DNA of 64,000 bases from Heterocephalus glaber (taxonomy: Eukaryota > Chordata > Mammalia > Rodentia > Bathyergidae). The notes beneath the pieces were generated by a model that was not told where the DNA came from, searched no databases, and saw only the letters and a program-made list of their open reading frames with translations. Positions 20,326 to 32,445 of this stretch are shown one piece after another; positions within the stretch are counted from its first letter, which is position 1, and each line of letters opens with the position of its first letter. Location: positions 5,350,162-5,414,161 of the forward strand of contig NW_004624748.1 of NCBI RefSeq assembly GCF_000247695.1, given 5' to 3'. A program made the position numbers and the translations under genes.

Positions 20326-21712
20326 AGCACCATGTTTTTTGCCATTAATATATCCTTAAGAAGATTTGAGAACCGTTCATATGTAAAGGGAGAGGGAACT
20401 GTTGATCCTCCTGAGGACAGGGTAGAAGTCCTAACTGCAACTGTTGCACCACAATTGGTTTTATCCATTACTATTTTCTAGTTCAGCTTGGAATGAATGC
20501 TACAGAGTTAGTCCTCTGTTGAAGGTGAGGATTTTTACTGTATTGCCAGTTGTGAACTTCCTTGAAAACTTAGGAAATAACCCAATTGGTACATTTATGC
20601 ATCAAACAATAATATTAGGGATATAATAGTAACATGCTATATTGAACCACAGTTTAACCAAAAAGAATGTAAGGCCAGAAAGAAGCTGACTCTTATCTAT
20701 CAAGGAGAATCATCTGAACATGTAATACAAAGCATTTGAAGCCCAAGTTCTATGAAAAGGGCTTTCATAAAGGACTTTTCATTCTAAATGAATTTGTTCT
20801 CTGACTTGAGCAAATGATACTCCAGGGCACTGAGAAGACTTGAGGAGGTCACTAAACTTTTCTCAGTGATCCGTAAAACTCTGGGGCGAATGGCAGATGT
20901 TCCCTAAGTCTAATGTTAAGAGAATGTTTCCTAGTACTCCTATTTTTAAAAAATGTATTACAAAAATTTCAGCCATATGCAAAATTAGTAAAGAAACTTC
21001 ACGTACCCCCAATCACTCAGTCTTAGCAACCATCATTATTTTGCTGTGCTTCTTTCCTCTATCTCCCCAGTGCACCCCACCCTCCCATTTGGGTGGGAGG
21101 GGCTATGATATTTTCAAGAAAATCTCTAAGCACTTCAGAAAGCTTCCTAAAAATAAAAAGATAATTTATATATAGCCACAATGTCACTATTGTACTTTTA
21201 AAAATTAACAGTAATTCTGTAATAACAAATACCCAGTTCATACTCAAATTTCCTTGATTGCCAAATAAAAAGGAAAAAAAATCTCTTTTCGTAGTTGATC
21301 GAATATTCAAATAAGCATCCTAAAAATATTTAGTTATTATATTTAGGTGTAATTTTTACTTAAGTCAAAAAAGTTTAAGTTCCTTTCATTTAGATCAACT
21401 TTTGACCCTCCTACACACCTGCATTCATATGCTATTGATTTGTTAAAAAACTGAATGATTTATTCTACACAATATCCTCCATTGTGGAGTTGTCGCAGTA
21501 CTTTCATATAGTATCATTTAACTTGTCCCATTATGCCGTATGTTTCCAGAGTTCATATTTAAATTAGAGTTCAACTCAATTTTTCTTTTAATAATATTTT
21601 GTAAGTGGTTCTATATAGTTTATATTTCAGCACATCAGGAGACATACTTTTAGTAATGTCAACATGAGCGATGAGCCTAGATGATTACAATCTAATTCAT
21701 TATAGTTTCCCA

Positions 21713-21850
21713 TGCCGAATGTGGTGGTCCATGCCTGTAATCCCAGCACTCTGGAGGCTGAGGCAGGAGGATTGCCATAAGTTCATGGCCAGCCTGGGCT
21801 ACATAGCAAGACCGTCTCTCAAAAAAAAACAAAAAACAAAAAATAAAATA
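21713..21850 (+). mobile_element. B1 SINE
   Basis: GCCGAATGTGGTGGTCCATG ... TGGGCTACATAGCAAGACCG plus A tail; the flanks repeat A(G/A)TTTCCCAT. Confidence 0.9.
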
Positions 21851-22164
21851 AAATTTCCCATCAACCTTTCATTTAATGGTTTACCATCAATTGATAAACA
21901 TTGCCTCATTCAGTCATTTCATTAGGGATTACAAAAAGTTAATTTTCAGAATCAGTCATTCCTTGTTTATTTACTGGCTACAGTAGTTTTATTGATAATA
22001 ACTTTTCTTCATCCACTACTATCATTAGGTTACTCCAGGTAGATCTCATATGAGAGAGGCAGAATAAATGCTTAATTACTTTCAGTTATCAGTTTATAGA
22101 GTAATAAGTTGTCCTAGAAACTCCCGTGGTATTCAGTGAGTTTTATTTCTCTCTCCCACAGTAT

Positions 22165-22246
22165 CTTTTTTTTGGTACTGGGAATCAACTCAGGACCTGG
22201 CGCTTGCCAGGTAGGCATGGCACCTCTGAGCTACGCCCCCCCCCCC
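22165..22246 (-). mobile_element. ID-type SINE, antisense
   Basis: GGTACTGGGAATCAACTCAGG ... CCTCTGAGCTACGCCC, ending in C11 (22236-22246). Confidence 0.8.
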
Positions 22247-23427
22247 ACTGTATCTTATTAACTAGTGTATTTCTTCATATAAATATATATAAATATTGAG
22301 TTGCACACATTTTCTTCTTAATGCTAACTTGACAGTCTGGCCCCTTCTGAGTAATGTCTTTTGACATCACCAAAATAGTTTGTGAGAACTTCTTTGCTTT
22401 CTAATGCAGTAATATATACCAGGCCAAACTTGTACATTTCCTGACACAGACATGGAATTTCTGCCAAGAACCTTGGTTCTCTTTTGTGAGGAATAGTTCT
22501 TAGGGATTACAATCTGGATGCTAAGGGTGCTCATCAGTATTAAATTGTTACTGCTTTCTAGGCCTGTTCAGTGAGCAAAGTTAATTCATTATTTCTAAAG
22601 TAAGCAAATGTTTCTGTATTAGAAGCAAACTTTCTTGACTCTATTGAGCAGGCCAAGTGTTTGAAGAATAAAAAGTTTTCTAAGTACATCTGACATTGTT
22701 TGCTCCCAACAGTAACAAATGTCATTTTCCCTTTCTGTAATATAATCTTTGTTCTTGAGTTTCTTTGTACAAGATTTTTCTTCTAGCCATATTCTATGTA
22801 ATGATTACTGTAGCTCGCTGCTAGTTGAGACAATTGCTCTTGCATTTTGGCTTTCATTAAGTTTCAAAGGAATCCTTTCATATGCTGTCATTATTTGAAT
22901 GATCTCACATGTACAGTAATGTTAATTATATCCTAGCCTATATTAGCCAATTATAAATTAGGAAGGAAGATATGATTTGATTCTACAAAAACAGTGATTT
23001 GGCATTCATCAGATTAACCTTAATTGGAAACCTGCCATAGGCTAGTCATGGGAAACATAGTGATTAGTCATGGTCCTGCCATCAGAAAATTTATCCATAA
23101 GTAGAATAGCTTAGGTGAGATAAATATTGATTCTTTACCAGACCTAAGCATATTAGTGCTATTAGAATTTGAGACTTAAGAGAAGCTTAATATATGGAGG
23201 ACTTCTTTATAAAGTAAGCAATAACCTATGAAAAGTTAGTCTTTTAGAAGGTGGTCAGGTTGAAATGATTATGTGAATTAAAAGTTTCGTGGAGGGTATT
23301 GAGGACAATCAGGAACTTCCCTATATATGTATTCTACTATATTCATAACCTTAAGCAGTTATCATCTCAGAAAATGACATTTTTACCATTGGGGACAAAT
23401 TATTGGATGAATTGCCCAAGAGGAGGG

Positions 23428-23626
23428 GTTTTTTGGGGTTTTTTTGTTTTGCTTTGCAGTTCTGGGGAATCCAGCCTAGAGCTATACTACCACTCAGCTA
23501 CACCCTTAGACTTTTTTTTTTTTTTTTTGAAACGCGTCTCATATGCCTAGGCTGGCCTTTAACTTGCAGTCCTCCTGTATCTCAGCCTCCTGAATAGCTG
23601 GGATTGTAGGTGTGTGCTACACCTGG
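23428..23626 (-). mobile_element. B1-ID composite SINE, antisense
   Basis: Antisense ID half (CTACCACTCAGCTACACCC), T19 tract, then antisense B1 (GCTGGCCTTTAACTTGCAG ... GCTGGGATTGTAGGTGTG). Confidence 0.8.
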
Positions 23627-24499
23627 CCAGAGGAATATTTTTAAAAATATTCTCTTGATTCTCAAGAATAAATCACCAGTGTATCACAGATGGTTCCAAT
23701 AAACTTAACGAAAGGGAAAAGAGAACTAATTTTACCCAATAGTTGGAAACTTTCATAAATTGTCTCAATTTGGAAATTGAATTAGAGATGTTGGCTAGAG
23801 ATCATATAGCTTTTGTAAAAGCCAGACTTTGAGTCTCACTACATTCTTCTAGTATCAGTCAGAATTTGAGGTTAATTAAATTAATTATATGCCCTCTTTC
23901 TGAAAAAAACATTATGCTAGGCACTCTTTGGAGACTGGGGTGGAGCAGAGGAACATAGACACCAAATAGGGATGGGGGTGGAGAGAGAGGGGAAAGTAAC
24001 AGAATAAGTAAAGTGAAGCAAAGGAAATAGATTAGGCAATTGATATAATCCAGAGTGAGAAAAATGGTAAAGAGAAATTATAGCCAAGCTGTAGTTGGAG
24101 TATGAAGGAAGGAGAAAATAATTCTGAATGGTGGATGATTACAAAAGACTTCAAGGGGTGGCATTTAAACTAAACCTTGAAAGATGAGAAGCTCAGTGGA
24201 AAAAATGAGGGGCATTCTACTTGAGGAAATGGCAGGGAAATTTCTCCAGGGAAGTGGAGAATGGGATGGGAGATGAAACTGAAAAGTTAGATTCCAAATG
24301 ATGGAAGTCTACAAATGTATTACTAATAAATCTAGATTTTAATTGTTGCCCCTTTCTATGCTTCAACACCCTTTATTTTATAGACTCTTAAATATGCTAT
24401 CAATAATTGACAGTATTTTTTCCTTGACATTTCAGAAAATATATCCCTGTTTATAACATCTTTAATAATATCCCAGCTTATAACTATTCAATATGTGTT

Positions 24500-24990
24500 A
24501 ATTTCTTGCTTTAGTGCTCCAAAGGCTCAAACTGAGACCAAACCACTTAGCTTGGCCCACAGCCCTTTCCTACCTGGAGTCGCACCACTCACTAACAGTC
24601 CCAGCATTTACCACTCTGGCTATCTTTATTCTCCTCTAATTCACCAAGCTAGTTCTTGCCTTGGAGTCTTTGCACAGTTGCCTGGTATGCTTTACCTATT
24701 TCCTTCAATCTAAAGTAAAAATGAAATAATCGTCCACACACATACAAGATTAAGTAGTCATCCTCTATAATATTGCCCTGTTTATTGTCTTCAGTTTTCA
24801 TAGCACTTCTGAACATATGAAATTGTCTTCATATTGCTTAATCTCACTCCTCCCTTCACCAGACAACATTCTCACTAAAATATAAGTGTTGTCATGGTAA
24901 TGACCTTGCTGTTTACTGCAGTATCACCAGCATCTGGAATAGTGCTGGGCAGTGGAGAGTGAATGAATAATGCTTGAATGAACGTGACAA
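24500..24990 (+). mobile_element. L2 LINE 3' region (old)
   Basis: CTTGCCTTGGAGTCTTTGCAC ... CAGTATCACCAGCATCTGGAATAGTGC ... GAATGAATAATGCTTGAATGAA has the typical L2 3' end form. Confidence 0.7.
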
Positions 24991-25104
24991 ATGGTATCTG
25001 TTTTTCCATTGGTAGTAGTACTGAAATGGATCTTTTGACATCACTGATATTATTTTGTTAATGAGATAACAAAGTTTTCTGTTTCCCTCTTATTTACACT
25101 GTAG

Positions 25105-25273
25105 ATATGAAGCCCCACAGATTGCCTTACGTTGTGGGATTATGCTGAGAGAATGCATTCGACATGAACCACTTGCCAAAATCATCCTCTTTTCTAATCA
25201 ATTCAGAGATTTCTTCAAGTATGTGGAATTGTCAACATTTGATATTGCTTCAGATGCCTTTGCTACTTTTAAG
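25105..25273 (+). CDS. CAB39L: CAB39L coding exon, about residues 133-188
   Basis: This 169-nt exon lies between TTTACACTGTAG and the donor GTAAAA. Its first base completes the split Gly codon of the previous exon; 56 codons follow. The translation begins [20 protein letters not shown] and goes on through [36 protein letters not shown]. This is central helical-repeat scaffold, and the segments [17 protein letters not shown] and [14 protein letters not shown] are essentially invariant across MO25 proteins in my memory. [11 protein letters not shown] and [13 protein letters not shown] favour the beta paralogue over CAB39 (YESPEIALNCG, WSEQFYDFFRYVE). No frameshift or stop is seen. The preceding intron is 7.5 kb. 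Confidence 0.95.
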
Positions 25274-25351
25274 GTAAAAATGTTTTTTCAGAATCTGCTA
25301 GGTCCTTTTAAGTGTGGTCTCTAAAATGACTATTTTATTTTTTGCTCTGTG

Positions 25352-25402
25352 GTACTGGGGATTGAACCTGGAGCCTTACACATGCTAAATCCCGAACCCT
25401 AC
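25352..25402 (-). mobile_element. ID-type SINE fragment, antisense
   Basis: GGTACTGGGGATTGAACCTGG ... TACACATGCTAAATCCC; the middle is missing. Confidence 0.65.
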
Positions 25403-26053
25403 AATTTAATTTTATTTTAAAATTTCATTTTTAAAAATAAGAAATTGTATTCCTTAGGCCTGATTGTTGCCCTCTATATATGATGTGCATCATAAGAGAC
25501 ATCAGTAAATAGAATGCAGTCTGTGAGGCTAGTCTATGGAAAAACAACTAAAAACACTTGTCACTTGCACACATGGAAATAATTTTGATATATGCAGTTA
25601 AATGACAAAAGCAACTTGTAGTGCTCTGTGTATAGCATGCTGACATCTGTATTAAAAGCAGATTGAAGGGTCTAGCATCCTTTGAGGTGCATATGCACAG
25701 AATACCTCTGGAAGGATATAGAGCAACAGAAGTTATCTTCAGGGAGAGGGACCTAGGTAGAGAAAAGAGACAGAGAACTACATCATGGAATATGAAGGAC
25801 ATCCCACTGTTTTATCAGTATAACTTAAAAATTTCCACAGGGTGAAATAAAATACCAAGCATATTAGCATTTTGATAGTATGACTGATTTTATATGTATA
25901 ATATATGTATACATTATATAAATTATATATACATTTGTATTTTAATAGTACAGGTAATAACCTATTTTTTATCATCTATGATTTACTTTGTCATTATGTG
26001 GGAAATACATTTTATCTAACTTAATGTTTTAAAAACTTTAACCATGTATAGTA

Positions 26054-26133
26054 CAATGGTTACAAAATTATGTCACACATGCTGCAGTGGGCTATTTGTT
26101 ATCATTGAAGCTCTAAAAGATTCGCCCTCACTG
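26054..26133 (+). mobile_element. hAT-type MITE, copy 2, with perfect 8-bp duplication
   Basis: An 80-bp unit, CAATGGTTAC ... TTCGCCCTCACTG, flanked by GTATAGTA at 26046-26053 and 26134-26141. Eight-base duplications are the hAT signature. It shares TTTGTTATCA(C/T)TGAA(A)GCTCTAA with copy 1. Confidence 0.75.
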
Positions 26134-26144
26134 GTATAGTATAA

Positions 26145-26240
26145 TATTTATAAAAGTTACAATTTTTAATGTATAGTTTAGTAGGATTAAATATATTCAC
26201 ACTGTTGAGCATTCAATCTCCAGAACCCTTTTATCATGCA
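26145..26240 (-). mobile_element. Old L1 3'-end fragment, antisense
   Basis: AATATATTCACACTGTTGAGC followed by ATTCAATCTCCAGAACCCTTT resembles the antisense L1M 3' end. Confidence 0.5.
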
Positions 26241-26271
26241 AAGTTAAAAATCTATATCCATTAAATAACTC

Positions 26272-26432
26272 CTGCCAGGCATGGTGGTGCACATCTGTAA
26301 TCCCAGCACTTGGGAGGCAGAGACAGGAGGATTCCTGTGAGTTCGAGGCCAGCCTGGGTACATAGTGAGTTCAAGACCAACCTGAACTACATAGTGAGAT
26401 CCTGTCTCAAAAAAAAAACAAACCAAAAAACA
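26272..26432 (+). mobile_element. B1 SINE
   Basis: TGCCAGGCATGGTGGTGCACA ... CTGAACTACATAGTGAGATCC plus A tail, with the internal ACATAGTGAGTTCAAGACC duplication. Confidence 0.92.
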
Positions 26433-26969
26433 ATTAACTCCCCGTTTCCCTTCCTTTCCACTTCCTGTTCCTGTATGTCTTACCATCAAAAAGATGTTCA
26501 GAAATCATATCAGAAAATGGCATAGGTAATTTACAAACATGTAGTGCTTACATATCCAATAAGTGATATTACCCCAAGATTTCTGTTTTAGAAAACATTT
26601 GTTTTTGCTTATTATCTTGACATTATTTAATATGTTTTGAAATTGTTATTAATAGTTGTGGCATGTTCATTTTGCAATAGTTGAAAATCTTTTTCCTTTG
26701 GGAGCAGATAAAAGTTTTAGAAACAAAAAGCTGTTTGACATCCAGGTTAATGTATAAGGCAGGTAGTCAGAACTGTTTTTGTTTTAGGTAACAATAATTA
26801 TGATAAAATTAATTATGATACATAAATTTTAAGGTGGCTTAGAGTCTGATTTTCTTTAGTATCTACCAAATTGGTTCTGAAGGCCATTTCAGAAAAAGAA
26901 TTTCAAAAATATTATAAATTTAAAAATAGGCTTTCCGACTATAAAGTAGATAAAATTAATTTACTTGTA

Positions 26970-27050
26970 GGCCAGCCAGGGATTTAGCTCAGTGGCGGCA
27001 CACCTGCCTCTCAGGCTCAAGGTCCTAAGTTTGATGCCAGGTGCTGGAAG
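26970..27050 (+). mobile_element. ID-type SINE
   Basis: GCCAGGGATTTAGCTCAGTGG ... AAGTTTGATGCCAGGTGC; perfect 15-bp flanking duplication AAAATTAATTTACTT. Confidence 0.9.
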
Positions 27051-27346
27051 AAAAAAAATTAATTTACTTATAAGCATATCTTTAGATTCATTTCCTTAAA
27101 AGCATTTCAGCAATTTAATTGTTCATTTAGATCATTCCCATATACTTCCACATTTTTTCAGAATACAAATATATAACATTAAAAAATTTATTAGGTGAAA
27201 TGAATTTTTATATATTATTTTAAATATATACTTTAACAATATTGACATAATTCATACCCTAATATTAATACATGTTCTAATCTTGTTACTTAATAGACAG
27301 AGTTTGAAAGTCACCTATGACTTGGGCAATAATTAGTTCTTTTTTT

Positions 27347-27431
27347 TTTTTTTTTTTGGTACTGGGGATCGAAATCGGGATTTCGCGCTTGCGAGGCAGG
27401 CGGTGGAACCACTGAGCTAAATCCCCGGCCC
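27347..27431 (-). mobile_element. ID-type SINE, antisense (young)
   Basis: GGTACTGGGGATCGAAATCGGG ... GAACCACTGAGCTAAATCCCCGGCCC; flanking duplication AATTAGTTCTTTTTT. Confidence 0.92.
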
Positions 27432-28667
27432 AATTAGTTCTTTTTTCTACACCAGAGGTGGAGAAAGGGAAAACAGTGCTTTGAAGTACAAACTAGCTAT
27501 TATCAGCACCTGAAAGTTTACTCCATACCCAAGAAGCTGTCTTAAATCTGTTAGAAGATATTTTAGCTCATAAGTGGGAGAGAGTATCAGAAGAAGAGTG
27601 GGAAGATCTGAGTGAAACGAAAAGGATGGGAGGCTGGAGAGAGAGAGAGAAAGGAGGAGAGACGGAAGAGAGCGGGAGACTTAGAAAAACTCTGTTCTGG
27701 TGTATGAGAATCAGCAGCCAAAGGTAGAAGGTGCCAAAGATCAAAGAAAGATGCAGAAAAATCAAGGATTGCGCCAAGCCTAATTTACTGAGGACTTAAG
27801 GACAGAAGTGTTTCCTGGGTGGCTGCAAGACTGGAGGTTCCCTGAACCCCGAAGTAGGAGAAAGGGTTTTATGTGCTAAGGTAGATAAGGTGGGCTGTGC
27901 CCAACCAGAATGTACCAGGGTTTTCTCAAAAACTATTAATATGCCAAGCATTAGTTAAGAAATAGTCCAGGCATCAGTGGCCGGCACCAAACACACAGCT
28001 GACCATTTTAATGACTTTGTTTGTTCTATAGGGTTTGGGCTGTGTTCCAGGTTCACCTGGCAGGCAAGAGGGCAATTATGACAAAGATGTCTGTAGTCAT
28101 ATTAAGCTGGATCCCTTCAAAGGAGGTTTAAGAGGGGGAGAATATAAGGCAAGACAAAGGCAGAATAAGGAAAAAGAAAACTATGAAGAGTGACAAAGAG
28201 TGGAAAGACCCGAGAACAAACCCCAAGGATACAATGTGCTGTGTCTGATTTACAGGCAGCTCAGCCTCACTGGCAAAACACCTATCCCGTGGATTCCAGT
28301 GAACTCCCAGAAAGGATGAATCTAGAGCATGATGAAACAGGCCTCCATCACATCAGATATAAAGAATGACATTTAGTACAATGTTTGGTCCAATTTTTTC
28401 CTAGCAAAATGCCTGGGCTTTAAAAACTAAGGAGGTGTTTTCTAATAGATACTATAGTCCCATTTCTTCTTCTTCTTCTTTTTTTTTTTTTATCAAATGG
28501 CTCTTTCCTGTCATGGAAACAAGTTAGCCCCTCTATTAAAAAAAAAAAAATCCCTAAGTAAGACTTCACATAGTTACAAACCTAGAACAAATTGTAATGG
28601 AGGGAGAAAGTAAATACTCAATAAATACATATATTTTTTAAATATCCCCAAATAAAACATACTAAGG

Positions 28668-28733
28668 CTAGGGGTATAGCTTGGTAGAGTACATGCCTAG
28701 CATGTGCAAGGCCCTGGGTTCAATCCCCAGTAC
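28668..28733 (+). mobile_element. Older ID-type SINE
   Basis: CTAGGGGTATAGCTTGGTAGAG ... CCTGGGTTCAATCCCCAGTACC. Confidence 0.8.
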
Positions 28734-29269
28734 CAATCAATTGTACTTGATAGTAATTCTTGCTATCATACATTCAATTTAATTTTCAACAATATTGAAT
28801 GACAAAAATAAACTATGATATTTACATTTGTACTTCAATCTGTTTTCCATTGAACTTGTCAATTCCTTGAAATATAAAATAACCATAAAAAGTTTTCTAG
28901 CATACTACCAGAATTGAAAACACTAAGTTCTATATTTTACCAGAATACTTTTGTGGTTAATATAACAGTGACCATAGATCTTTTTTTTTTCCTTCAGTTA
29001 CCTGGTCTCAGTGGATTTGGTTTGGCTAGTTGGTTTTATTGGCTCTGATTTTTTTTTTTTCTGTTTTTAATGATAGGCTCACCTTTTTTTCCTTTGCTCC
29101 AAGATGACCATGACCCAGTTTAATTATTAATGTTTTCACATTGTTAGTTTATTTTTTTCCATGGTATTGTCTAAATATAGTCCTTTCACTAAAAAGATTC
29201 CTTACAATCATCTCTTTCATCTCTCCAAGCATCTACATAATTGAAGTGGTTTGAATTCCATCTCCCTCT

Positions 29270-29435
29270 CTGTCACTTGATTAACTGTATGTCCTTGAAT
29301 AATTGCGTTAACCTTCAAGTTTCATTTCTGTGAAATTGAGAAAATAATCCCTGCTTTTGAGTTGTTATAAAGATTAGAAGTCACATGTGCCATTCACGTG
29401 GCATACGCCCTAGCACTCAGTAAGCCCTCCACACG
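29270..29435 (+). mobile_element. MIR SINE
   Basis: TCACTTGATTAACTGTATGTCC ... GTTAACCTTCAAGTTTCATT ... GCACTCAGTAAGCCCTC are MIR landmarks. Confidence 0.7.
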
Positions 29436-30654
29436 TGGCAACTGCTACTGGCTCAGGCTCACACCCTTGCACTGTCTCTCTCACTCCACCCTTAGTTTCC
29501 CAGCCAGAATTCACTAAAATTATCAGTGTCAAATTTTTTTAGCATAATACTTGTACTGTAAGTAACTTAGCCCTGTCAGACCAAAATTATTAGGAGCTGG
29601 AATAAAATACACTATCTCAAATACACCTTTTTAATTTTAAATTCTTTCAACTTTGACCTTTCTTTCATTTGTAGTTTCTGCTTTTTCCTTCTTGGGTAGC
29701 ATCCTAGCTAGTGTTTTTTGGGTTTTTCTCCCATTTGGTTATATGAACTATAGTAAAGTAGAAGTTATATTTGTCTAGTAGTATGTGTATGTAAGCATGT
29801 ATATATGTATATAGGGTATGATTCCTCATTTTGTGCATATACCTACTGTGTACATAAATTTGAGGGTGTATCTAAGTATATATCTTACATATACATTCAA
29901 GTGTAGATGTATATGAATGAGACAGTCAGACAGCCTCTCACTTATCGGCTGTACCCACATATGTATGCTAGAAGAATTCTACTGTATGGTATTATATTTT
30001 TCCATTATTGGCTTTTAAAATTATTTCACTTTTTTTTGCCTGTGGAATTGAAATAAGGAATTTTATCCTTATTTCTCTTTCTTTGGGCTAACACTGTTTA
30101 ACAGCCCTCGTAGGCAGCTATGATCTGCCCAGTGTTCTGCTGGAAAGGCCCAATTCTTATTCTCAGTGCTGACAACCATTAATTAGTGGAGAATTCCCAC
30201 AGGTGCCACAGTCCCCTGTGTCTGCTGTAGCCCATAACAAGAACCCTTTTTATTTTGAGTCCACTCAGAAAATCCCTGATATTGCTAGGGGGAGGGAGGG
30301 ATGAAAACTAGCCATCCCCAATATCCTCTTAGGGAACCCTCAAACCGCTATGGAACTGCTTTACTCTCTCAAGGATCCCCTGATACAGGAACTAATTTGA
30401 ATCAAGACTTCAAACATGCCGAATATGGAACCCTGTAGAGTTTCTCCATTTTAAGACTCTAGTTATGTTAGAACAGTTCTGAGTGCTCTGTGCCACTGAG
30501 AAAAAAGCACCACATTTCCAAAGAGAGCCACAGTGGCTGCTCAAGTTATGTGGTGATTAGTAGGAGATTAAGGGCTGGTGTCACTGTTTTTTAACTTGAA
30601 AATTGTAAAACCACGACATATGTCCTGTTACAATGGGTATTATAACAAAGATGA

Positions 30655-31030
30655 ACTGAGTGTGGTGGTGGTGCACAAATATAATCCAAGCTACTTGGGA
30701 GGCTGAGGCAGAAGGATATCAAGTTCAAGGCCAGTCAGACAACATAAGTGAGACTCTGTTCCCACCACACCCCCCATAGTGGGGATTGAACTCAGCGCCT
30801 TTGCACTGACTGAGCTACATCTCTAGCCCTTCTTTGAGACAGCCTCTCACTAAGTTGCTCAGACTAGACTTGAACTTTTGATCCTCCTGCCTCAGCCCTG
30901 CAAAGTGCTGAAATTAGAGGAGTGTGCCACCACAGCTGGCCAAGACTCTGTCTTTAAAGTAAAAAATGCTGGGGATGTTGCTCAGTGATGAAACATCCCT
31001 GGATCAGCCCTCGGTACACTACCCCTCAAA
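30655..31030 (+). mobile_element. B1-ID composite SINE interrupted by another
   Basis: Plus-strand B1 (30655-30758), broken at GAGACTCTGTT, resumes at AAGACTCTGTC (30945) and ends in an ID tail (GGGGATGTTGCTCAGTGATG). The repeated AGACTCTGT is the target duplication of the nested element. Confidence 0.75.
30768..30944 (-). mobile_element. B1-ID composite SINE, antisense, nested
   Basis: GTGGGGATTGAACTCAGCGCC ... TGAGCTACATCTCTAGCCC then antisense B1 to CACCACAGCTGGCC. Confidence 0.8.
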
Positions 31031-31626
31031 GAAAAATAATAAGAGCTGGTGAAGAAGGATATGGAGAAAAGGAAATCTTTGCACACTGTTGGTTGGAATG
31101 TAAATTAATCTGCCATCATGGAAAACAGTATAGTGGTTCCTCCCAAAATATAAAATATAATTACCATGTTATTCAGCAATCCTGTTCCAAAGAAAATGAA
31201 CTCAGTATATTGAAGAGTAATCATTGAAGCATTATTCACAATAAAGCCAAGGTATGGAATTAACCTAAATGTCCATTGACAGATGAATGAATTTTAATTA
31301 TATATAAATATATATATGCAATGGAATTCTATTCAGTCATAAAAAATAAGGAAATCCTATTATTTGTGAGAATATACATGAGCCTAGAGGACATAATGTT
31401 AAGTGAAATAAGCTAAGCATGGGAAGACAAATACTCATGATCTCACGTATATGTGGAATCTAAAAAAGTTCATCTCATAGAAGCAGAGAGTAGAATGGTG
31501 ATTGCTAGGGGCTACGGTCAGGGCAAGGAGATGTTGGTCATCAGATACAAAATTTCAGTTAGCATGGAGGAATAAGTTCAAAAGTTCTATCTTACAACCT
31601 AATGACTATGGTTAATAATAATGGTT
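31031..31626 (+). mobile_element. Old L1 (L1M-type) 3' region
   Basis: GGATATGGAGAAAAGGAAATC, CACACTGTTGGTTGGAATGTA, TTCTATTCAGTCATAAAAAA, AGTGAAATAAGCTAAGCATG, CTCATGATCTCACGTATATG are classical L1 ORF2 end and 3' UTR text. Confidence 0.85.
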
Positions 31627-31788
31627 TTTTTTGTTGTAATTGTTTTGAGATAGGTCTTGTTATGTAGTTCAGGTTGGCCTTGAACTCACTATGTAGCCCA
31701 GGCTGGCCTCTGATGCACAGAAAGCCTCCTGCCTCATACTCCCTAGTGCTGGGATTCTGTACAGGCATGTACCACCATGTCTGGCTAT
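31627..31788 (-). mobile_element. B1 SINE, antisense
   Basis: TTTTGAGATAGGTCTTGTTATG ... GTGCTGGGATTCTGTACAGG. Confidence 0.85.
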
Positions 31789-31945
31789 ATTTTGTAAGTC
31801 AATAAGAGTAGATTTTGTCTTCTCATAAAACAAAAAAAAAATTGTGAGGTAACACGTAGCCTAATTAGCTCCATTGGGCCATGTGTTAGCTTTCTGTAGC
31901 TGTGATAAAATACCTGAGATAAACAACTTAAGTTTTGACTCACAG

Positions 31946-32035
31946 GGCCGGGGATTTAGCTCAATTGGTTCTGCCACCTGCCTCTCAAGCACAAGGCCCA
32001 GAGTTCAATCTCCGGTACCAAAAAAAAAAAATTTT
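31946..32035 (+). mobile_element. ID-type SINE
   Basis: GGCCGGGGATTTAGCTCAATTGG ... GAGTTCAATCTCCGGTACC; perfect 13-bp duplication TTTTGACTCACAG at 31933-31945 and 32036-32048. Confidence 0.93.
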
Positions 32036-32059
32036 TTTTGACTCACAGCTTAAAGGATT

Positions 32060-32445
32060 TATTACCATATGGTGGATCCAAGGAATAGATTCCAAGTCCT
32101 TTTGTATGGCAACCAAAGAATTGCAAAGCGTACACTCAATGGTGAGGGAAAAGCAGCTACGTTTATTGATGGTCACAGAGAAATGGTGCTGAGGACAAAA
32201 AGGCCCAGGGCACACTGTGCAGCTAAATAAGACTTGGGCTCAAGAGCAAGAGAAGAAAAAAGAGACTGCACGTGGTTTGGCCTGCCATATATGGAATGCT
32301 CCTAAAGTGGCATCTGAGCTCAAGTGGGTGGAAGGGAGTGATTAGGGAGGCATGGCCTTAGAGTGGTGCTGGAGCTCAACTGGGTGGAGAAGAGTGAATT
32401 CCTCAGACCCTAATATGCTATCTGTACTATTTTGAATCCATAGTC
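32060..32445 (-). mobile_element. Probable solo LTR, antisense, ends not exact
   Basis: On the minus strand there is CCATCAATAAACGTAGCTGC (poly(A) signal) 3' of a CCATATATGG TATA-like motif. An internal near-repeat GAGCTCAA(G/C)TGGGTGGA lies at about 32310 and 32369. It splits an older repeat. Confidence 0.45.

Larger units (their letters stand above)
17637..25104 (+). other. CAB39L: CAB39L intron (7.5 kb)
   Basis: GT-AG intron. It holds a cluster of four antisense ID SINEs (17.9-20.1 kb), a MIR, an hAT-type MITE, a B1, a B1-ID composite and an L2. The remaining stretches (18.6-18.9, 20.4-21.7, 21.9-22.15, 22.3-23.4 and 23.65-24.45 kb) show nothing recognisable. Confidence 0.85.
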
